A stretch of 64,000 nt of DNA from Alphaproteobacteria bacterium (GTDB taxonomy: Bacteria; Pseudomonadota; Alphaproteobacteria; UBA8366; GCA-2717185), in contig WLWY01000005.1 in the NCBI GenBank assembly GCA_012103325.1, positions 1-64,000 of the forward strand, given 5' to 3'. Shown one piece after another: positions 58,981-64,000 of this stretch (positions within the stretch are counted from its first letter, which is position 1; each line of letters begins with the position of its first letter). The translations under genes and the position numbers were made by a program. The notes under the pieces were generated by a model, which searched no databases, was not told the origin of the DNA, and saw only the letters and a program-made list of their open reading frames with translations.

Positions 58981-60915
58981 ATGAGTCATCAGGACCGATT
59001 GCGCGAGGCGCTGACAGCAGGCGACATGGAAGCCGCAGCGGAGTTCGCTTCGGCCGCCCTTGCTGAGGACCCCGCGAATGCGGTGCTGCAGGCCCGGCTC
59101 GGCTCGATCCAGATGACGCTTGGACGCCTGGATGAAGCTGTACAGAATTTGCGCTACGCGGCAGAGGCTGCGCCGGACTTAGGGATCGTGTGGAACGAAT
59201 ACGGTGTGGCGTTGGCGCGGGCGGGTGCCTCGCAGGACGCGGAGCGCGCGTTGCGCCGCGCACTTTCGCTCTCACCGGAAATTCCTCAAATTCACAACAA
59301 TTACGGCAACATGCTGCGGGAACGCGGCGATTATGCGCACGCCATCGCCAGCTACCGCGCCGCGCTCGAGCGCAAGCCGGATTATCTGGAAGCGCGCGGC
59401 AATCTTGGCGTCGCTTTGCAGGAAGCGGGCGACGTGGCGGCAGCGGTTGCGTGTTTCGAAACCGTGCTGGAAGCCAACGCGGATGACGGCGCGGCCTGGA
59501 CGCATCTCGGGGCGGCATTCGCGGCACAGGGCCGGCTGGTGGAGGCCGAAGAGGCACATCGCAAGGCAATCGTATTACGACCGGACTCGCCGGACGGCTA
59601 CAATAATCTTGGCATCGTGCTCAAGGATCAGGGGCGCCTCGACGCGGCGCGCGATGCTTATCAGGCGGCGCTGGATCGCGATCCGGAGGATGCCGGCGTT
59701 CATTCGAACCTCTTGATGTGCCTTTGTTACGACTCGTCTGTCGATGCGTCGGAGACAATAACGATGCATCGTGCATGGGCCGCTCGGCACGCGCCGGAAC
59801 GGACGACCGAGCCATTCGACCTGGAAGAGGAAGGGACGCTTCGCGTCGGCTATCTCTCTCCGGATTTCCGTGACCATTCCGTCGCCTTCTTCGTCGATTC
59901 CCTCTTCGCGAACCACACGGCAGACCGGATATCGTTGCATTGCTATAGCGATGTTGCGGAACCGGACGCGACGACGGCGCGGTTACGCAACCATGTCCCC
60001 TGTTGGCACGACGTCTACCAAGATGATGGCGAGACCTTATATCGCAGAATCCGCGACGACGGCATTCAGGTTCTGGTCGACTTGGCGGGACACACTGCGA
60101 ACAACCGGCTGCCTGTCTTCGCACGCTGCGCGGCGCCGGTACAAGTTACCTGGCTCGGTTACGGCATGACGACCGGCATGCCGCAGATGGACTATTTGCT
60201 CTCGGATGGTTGGGTGGATCCCGAGGGCCCCGCCGATGATTGGTGTACAGAAGAGCTCTACAGGCTACCGTCCGGATTCATGTGTTACACGCCGCCGGAA
60301 GACTGTCCCTTGCCGGAGCGGGAAACGGGCCGGTCGGTCACGTTTGGGTCGTTCAATAATCTGTCCAAAATGAATGGTGATGTCATCGAATTGTGGGCGC
60401 AGGTACTGAACGCCGTGCCGACGTCGCGCCTGTTGTTGAAATCGAGGCAACTGGCGGACCCGCAGATTGGGGGGCGGTTGCGAGATGCCTTCGAAGGCCT
60501 TGGCATCGACGGTAGCCGGCTTGACTTCGCGGGACGCACGGCGACGCGGGAGGAACACTTTGATTTGTACGGCGGTGTCGATGTTGCGCTTGATACGTTT
60601 CCCTATAACGGCGCGACCACTACCTGCGAGGCTCTGTGGATGGGCACGCCTGTTGTCAGTCTCGCTAGCGATAGGCATGTCGGCCGGTTCGGTGTTACCT
60701 TTTTGAGCCGTGCCGGTTATCCGCAATGGGTGGCGCCGTCGCTTGACGCCTATGTGTCGATCGCGGCCCAACTGGCGCAAGAGCGGCCGGAACCAGAAGC
60801 GATACGCGCACAGGTTGCTAAGTCGGTGCTTACGGACGGTGCGCTGGCGGCGCGGGATCTGGAAGACGCACTTCACGAGATGTGGCGCCGCTGGAGGGGG
60901 AGTGAAGATGGCTGA
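58981..60915 (+). CDS. TPR protein with O-GlcNAc transferase (SPINDLY)-like domain
   Basis: A 644-residue protein. About eight TPR repeats fill residues 1-270 (for instance IHNNYGNMLRERGDYAHAIA and PDYLEARGNLGVALQEAGD). The glycosyltransferase part follows: RVGYLSPDFRDHSVAFF, VTWLGYGMTTGMPQMDYLL, FGSFNNLSKM, and DVALDTFPYNGATTTCEALW with the catalytic region. Bacterial SPINDLY-like proteins glycosylate proteins such as flagellins or surface polymers. It overlaps the methyltransferase gene by eight bases. Confidence 0.9.
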   Translation: MSHQDRLREALTAGDMEAAAEFASAALAEDPANAVLQARLGSIQMTLGRLDEAVQNLRYAAEAAPDLGIVWNEYGVALARAGASQDAERALRRALSLSPEIPQIHNNYGNMLRERGDYAHAIASYRAALERKPDYLEARGNLGVALQEAGDVAAAVACFETVLEANADDGAAWTHLGAAFAAQGRLVEAEEAHRKAIVLRPDSPDGYNNLGIVLKDQGRLDAARDAYQAALDRDPEDAGVHSNLLMCLCYDSSVDASETITMHRAWAARHAPERTTEPFDLEEEGTLRVGYLSPDFRDHSVAFFVDSLFANHTADRISLHCYSDVAEPDATTARLRNHVPCWHDVYQDDGETLYRRIRDDGIQVLVDLAGHTANNRLPVFARCAAPVQVTWLGYGMTTGMPQMDYLLSDGWVDPEGPADDWCTEELYRLPSGFMCYTPPEDCPLPERETGRSVTFGSFNNLSKMNGDVIELWAQVLNAVPTSRLLLKSRQLADPQIGGRLRDAFEGLGIDGSRLDFAGRTATREEHFDLYGGVDVALDTFPYNGATTTCEALWMGTPVVSLASDRHVGRFGVTFLSRAGYPQWVAPSLDAYVSIAAQLAQERPEPEAIRAQVAKSVLTDGALAARDLEDALHEMWRRWRGSEDG

Positions 60916-61459
60916 CGGCATCAAACTGCATTTGGGATGCGGTGGCGTATCGATCCCCGGCTATGTGAATATCGACCTGAGCACGCGGCCGGGTGTAGAC
61001 CTTGTCGCTGACTTACGCCGGTTGCCTTTTCCCGCTGGCGGCGTTGACTTCATTTACGCATGCGCGGTTATCGAGCATTTCGAGCGCAATGAGTGGCGCT
61101 CCGTTCTGGCGCACTGGTTCTCGGTGCTGCGGCCTGGCGCGATCTTGCGCCTGTCGACATCTGATTTCGAAGCCTGTGTGGTGGAGTATGCGGCGGCAGG
61201 TAACATCACTGAAGTGACCGGACTGATTATCGGCGGCCAGCGGGATTTCTACGATTGGCATGGCATGATCTTCGATTTCGAATTGATGCGTGGCGGCCTC
61301 GAAGAGGCCGGCTTTACCAATGTTAGGCGATACGACTGGCGCGAAACCGATATCGGGCGTGCCGGTATCGACGACTACAGTCAGGCCTATCTGCCGCATA
61401 TGGATAAGGAAAACGGCCGGCTTATGGCGCTCAACGTCGAAGCGGACAAGTCGGCGTAA
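60908..61459 (+). CDS. SAM-dependent methyltransferase
   Basis: A 183-residue class I methyltransferase. LHLGCGG (motif I) starts at residue 7, VNIDLSTRPGVD gives the SAM-binding acid, DFIYACAVIEHF is motif IV-like, and LRPGAILRLSTSD motif V. ATG 60908 overlaps the TPR gene by eight bases. Small size suggests a sugar- or nucleotide-sugar methylation role beside the glycosyltransferase. Its stop overlaps the next start by one base (TAATG). Confidence 0.87.
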   Translation: MADGIKLHLGCGGVSIPGYVNIDLSTRPGVDLVADLRRLPFPAGGVDFIYACAVIEHFERNEWRSVLAHWFSVLRPGAILRLSTSDFEACVVEYAAAGNITEVTGLIIGGQRDFYDWHGMIFDFELMRGGLEEAGFTNVRRYDWRETDIGRAGIDDYSQAYLPHMDKENGRLMALNVEADKSA

Positions 61460-62709
61460 TGGAACTCGATGCGCACGAACGGTCGATCGCCGAAGGTGCG
61501 GAAGGCGCCGCCTCGGCCATGGCAATGCGGATCGTTGCCGAGGCCGGGCGCTTGCTCGGTGCGGGATGCCTGATTGAAATTGCTTCGGTGCATGTCGATG
61601 GCTGCCTTTACCACGGTGACTCGAGCGTGCACTTCATCGAAAGGCTCGTTGCGGAGGGTGGCCGTGTCCGGGTGCCGACGACACTCAATGTCGGCGCGTT
61701 GGACTTGCTGCATCCGGAGCGGGTGCGCGGTGACTCGCACTTTCGCGATATGGCGCGGCGGCTGATGGATGGGCATCTGGCGCTCGGCTGTACCCAAAGC
61801 TTTACCTGTGCGCCTTATCAGAGTGGACACCGGCCCGGCTTGGGCCAACATGTCGCCTGGGGCGAAAGTAATGCGGTCGCGTTTGCCAATTCGGTTCTCG
61901 GTGCGCGGACAAACCGTTGTGGCGATTTCCTCGATATTTCCGCCGGAATTGCCGGACGGGCGCCTTATTGTGGCTTGCATCTCGATCGTAATCGAGTGGC
62001 GCGCGCCGTCGTGAACACAGATGCAGTATCGTCAGCGCTGAAGGGTACAGATGCTTTTTATCCAGTGCTCGGCGCCTGGCTTGGCGCAACGCTCGGGGAA
62101 ATAGTCGCGGCCGTCGATGGCCTCCCATCCGGCCTGTCGGACGACCGGTTGAAAGCCATCGCCGCCGGGGCGGCGTCGACGGGGGCTATCGGTCTTTTCC
62201 ATATTGTCGGTGTTACACCGGAAGCGGCGACGGTGAAGGACGCGTGTGGCGGAGGCGAGCCTGAAATGGAAGTAGCGCTGACGCCCGAGATGGTTCGGCA
62301 GACCCGAGATCGCCTGTCGACAGTCGACGATGAGCGTATCGACGCCGTGGCCGTCGGCAGTCCCCATTTTTCGAGAGCCGAGTTCGCGGCCCTTGCCGCC
62401 CTGTCGCGAGGACAGAAATTTGCCATACCGTTCTACGCTTGCACGGGACGGGACGTTCTTTCCACGCTTGCAAACAGCGGAGAGCAAACCGCGCTGGAAG
62501 AAGCGGGTGTCGTGTTCGTTGTCGATACCTGTGTCGTTGTCGCGCCCATCTTGCCGGAGGCTGGCGGTGTGCTGATGACCAACTCGGCCAAGTTCGCCCA
62601 TTACGGCCCCGCCAATACCGGGTTCGAGGTCGTCTATGGCAGTTTGTCCGATTGCGTCGCTTCGGCCGTCGCGGGCCGCGTCGTTCGGGATGAGACGGTA
62701 TGGCGGTAA
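61459..62709 (+). CDS. Aconitase X large subunit (DUF521)
   Basis: A 416-residue catalytic subunit of aconitase X. Characteristic segments are VHVDGCLYHGDSS, LGCTQSFTCAPYQ, and WGESNAVAFANSVLGARTNRCGD (the usual block quoted as ESNAVAFANSVLGARTNR), with iron-sulfur-ligating cysteine candidates at those positions. In bacteria the type-II enzymes act as cis-3-hydroxy-L-proline dehydratases. It overlaps the small-subunit gene by ten bases, so the complex is made together. Coupling to a methyltransferase upstream is unusual. Confidence 0.9.
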   Translation: MELDAHERSIAEGAEGAASAMAMRIVAEAGRLLGAGCLIEIASVHVDGCLYHGDSSVHFIERLVAEGGRVRVPTTLNVGALDLLHPERVRGDSHFRDMARRLMDGHLALGCTQSFTCAPYQSGHRPGLGQHVAWGESNAVAFANSVLGARTNRCGDFLDISAGIAGRAPYCGLHLDRNRVARAVVNTDAVSSALKGTDAFYPVLGAWLGATLGEIVAAVDGLPSGLSDDRLKAIAAGAASTGAIGLFHIVGVTPEAATVKDACGGGEPEMEVALTPEMVRQTRDRLSTVDDERIDAVAVGSPHFSRAEFAALAALSRGQKFAIPFYACTGRDVLSTLANSGEQTALEEAGVVFVVDTCVVVAPILPEAGGVLMTNSAKFAHYGPANTGFEVVYGSLSDCVASAVAGRVVRDETVWR

Positions 62710-63110
62710 CCTTGCAGGGCGAGGTTCTGATAGACGGGACGGCGGAAGGGCCGCTCTTCCGCATGGCGAAACCGATCAGCTTCTGGGGCGGGGTCGATCC
62801 GGCGAGTGGCCGGGTGACGGACCCAAGGCATCCCGATCACGGCGCCTCCGTCTCAGGGACGGTATTGGCGCTTTCGGAAACCATCGGCTCGAGCTCGTCC
62901 AGTGCCGTTATGCTGGAGTTGATCGCCGCTGGGCTGGCGCCGCGCGCTTTACTGCTTGGCCGGCCGGACGCAATTCTGACGCTCGGTGTTGTGGTCGCGC
63001 GGGAAATGGAGATCGGATCGATTCCGGTGCTGCGCGTGCCGGTCGAACAGTTACCGCAAGACGGCTATGCGCGTATTGGCGAAGGCGGCGAAATAACGTT
63101 TGCAAGCTGA
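62700..63110 (+). CDS. Aconitase X small (swivel) subunit, DUF126
   Basis: A 136-residue swivel domain that completes aconitase X. DPASGRVTDPRHPDHG and VLALSETIGSSSSSAVMLE are typical blocks, the latter being the substrate-facing loop. Separate subunits mark the split type rather than the fused single-chain form. It starts within the large-subunit gene and ends 54 bases before the phosphotransferase gene. Confidence 0.9.
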   Translation: MAVTLQGEVLIDGTAEGPLFRMAKPISFWGGVDPASGRVTDPRHPDHGASVSGTVLALSETIGSSSSSAVMLELIAAGLAPRALLLGRPDAILTLGVVVAREMEIGSIPVLRVPVEQLPQDGYARIGEGGEITFAS

Positions 63111-63164
63111 TGCGCGCTGCTATTCTGCCCGCCAAGAAAAAGCAGAGCCGAAGGTAGGGAGACG

Positions 63165-64000
63165 ATGAGCGACAGAATACCCACCACAGCAACGATGGAT
63201 GCGGTGCCGGTGCTGGAGAAACACCGGTTCGACGAGGCTGCGCTGTCCCGTTACATGGAAGCGCATGTAGAGGGCTACGAGGGTCCGCTGGAAGTCGGCC
63301 AGAGCATGGGCGGGATGTCGAATCCGACTTTCATCCTGCGCGACGGCAATGGGACGCGCTACGTGCTGCGCAAGAAGCCGCCGGGCAAGCTATTGCCGTC
63401 GGCGCATGCGGTCGACCGTGAGTTTCGCGTCATCTCCGCGCTTGGTCAGACTGAGGTGCCGGTCGCCAAGGCCTATGCGTTGTGTGAGGACGAGTCGGTC
63501 ATCGGGCAGACTTTCTACATCATGGAGTTCAAGGACGGCCGTGTATTCCGCGACATGTCGCTGCCCGAACTGCCGCCAACGGAGCGGGCTGCCATCTACG
63601 ACGCCATGAACGATGCGCTGGCGAAGCTGCATATGGTCGATTACGAAGCGATAGGTCTTGGCGACTATGGCCGCGTCGGCGGCTACATCGCGCGTCAGGT
63701 TAGCCGCTGGAGCAAGCAGTACGCGGCCAGCAAGACCGAAGACATCGACGCCATGGACAAGCTGATGGCATGGCTGCCGGAGCATATCCCCGACGACAGC
63801 CTGACGACCGTCGCGCATGGCGATTTCCGTCTGGAAAATATCATCTTCCATCCCACCGAACCCACGGTGCTGGCCGTGGTCGATTGGGAACTCGGCACGC
63901 TCGGCAACCCGCTCTCCGATCTCGCCTATAATTGCCTGCCTTATGTTTGGCCGGACGAGGGACGCGGCGATCTCATCGGGATCGATTTCGCCAACTACGG
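63165..64000 (+). CDS. Phosphotransferase family protein (APH-like), truncated by window edge
   Basis: At least 278 residues, cut at the right edge. The aminoglycoside-phosphotransferase-like fold is shown by QSMGGMSNPTFIL, the ATP lysine in RYVLRKKPPGK, HGDFRLENIIFHP with the catalytic aspartate, and VVDWELGTLGNPLSD as the metal-binding block. This subtype (FadE36/ACAD10-type) usually neighbours acyl-CoA dehydrogenases and phosphorylates hydroxyacyl-CoA intermediates. The start ATG 63165 has GGGAG nearby. Confidence 0.9.
   Translation, partial: MSDRIPTTATMDAVPVLEKHRFDEAALSRYMEAHVEGYEGPLEVGQSMGGMSNPTFILRDGNGTRYVLRKKPPGKLLPSAHAVDREFRVISALGQTEVPVAKAYALCEDESVIGQTFYIMEFKDGRVFRDMSLPELPPTERAAIYDAMNDALAKLHMVDYEAIGLGDYGRVGGYIARQVSRWSKQYAASKTEDIDAMDKLMAWLPEHIPDDSLTTVAHGDFRLENIIFHPTEPTVLAVVDWELGTLGNPLSDLAYNCLPYVWPDEGRGDLIGIDFANY

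Noticed and set aside
1-64000. tRNA, rRNA or CRISPR loci
   Set aside because: No tRNA arms, rRNA blocks or regular short direct repeats were found by reading both strands.

Overview
The window is GC-rich, densely coded chromosomal DNA of an alphaproteobacterium, probably a Rhodospirillales-like, metabolically versatile free-living lineage. This is inferred from codon bias, gene families (hydantoinase HyuA/HyuB, MmgE/PrpD, CaiB CoA-transferases, CO-dehydrogenase-type molybdenum hydroxylase, DUF983, TadE/TadG, BLUF) and dispersed palindromic repeats with CGTCATCCCG-type ends. No rRNA, tRNA, CRISPR array or replication origin was seen. Most genes are catabolic enzymes, arranged as many small operons.

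Layout. 1-10.4 kb: an MmgE/PrpD + CoA-transferase + ABM-monooxygenase operon; an A+T-rich ankyrin-repeat gene; hyuB and hyuA separated by a branched palindrome; an SDR lacking its catalytic tyrosine; a TauD-like dioxygenase. 10.4-17 kb: OmpW, an A+T-rich gene-poor stretch, an XRE regulator, a periplasmic protein, a DMSO-reductase-family oxidoreductase, a GST, a DUF983 protein and a sulfotransferase. 17.04-17.31 kb: a 272-bp three-way-junction palindrome. 17.4-26 kb: polysaccharide-deacetylase-like protein, methylaspartate ammonia-lyase, Ldh2-type dehydrogenase; thioesterase-CoA ligase-enoyl-CoA hydratase operon; an AtzG-like small protein with an amidase; a second TauD-like dioxygenase. 26-34.8 kb: lone ABC ATPase with a hydroxyisobutyrate-dehydrogenase-like enzyme, NnrS, a BadI/ECH/BadH-like operon for alicyclic CoA thioesters, Old Yellow Enzyme, cytochrome c, TauE/SafE permease, LysR. 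34.9-45.1 kb: two tandem PhyH-type dioxygenases converging on a five-gene operon (CoA-transferase, MmgE/PrpD, molybdenum hydroxylase M, L and S subunits), then ECH, VOC and luciferase-like genes.

45.3-54.8 kb: a BLUF photoreceptor; a TcuA-like FAD dehydrogenase gene precisely split by a 1270-bp IS4-family element with a 9-bp target duplication; a nitronate-monooxygenase-like gene; a candidate small transcript; a lipoprotein-like hydrolase, a deaminase, a PAS protein, DUF924, a hidden SelW-like selenoprotein (Cys-x-x-Sec with in-frame UGA, minus strand 52788-53006), an alpha/beta hydrolase and a luciferase-like enzyme. 55-64 kb: a TadE-TadE-TadG trio, a 51-residue membrane peptide, an enolase-superfamily enzyme, and an overlapping series TPR/O-GlcNAc transferase-like - methyltransferase - aconitase X large - aconitase X small, followed by a truncated phosphotransferase-family gene at the right edge.

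The most notable items are the three-branched palindrome at 17.04-17.31 kb and the selenoprotein gene, which ordinary gene calling would cut at its UGA. Functions are read by eye from motifs; no database search was run.
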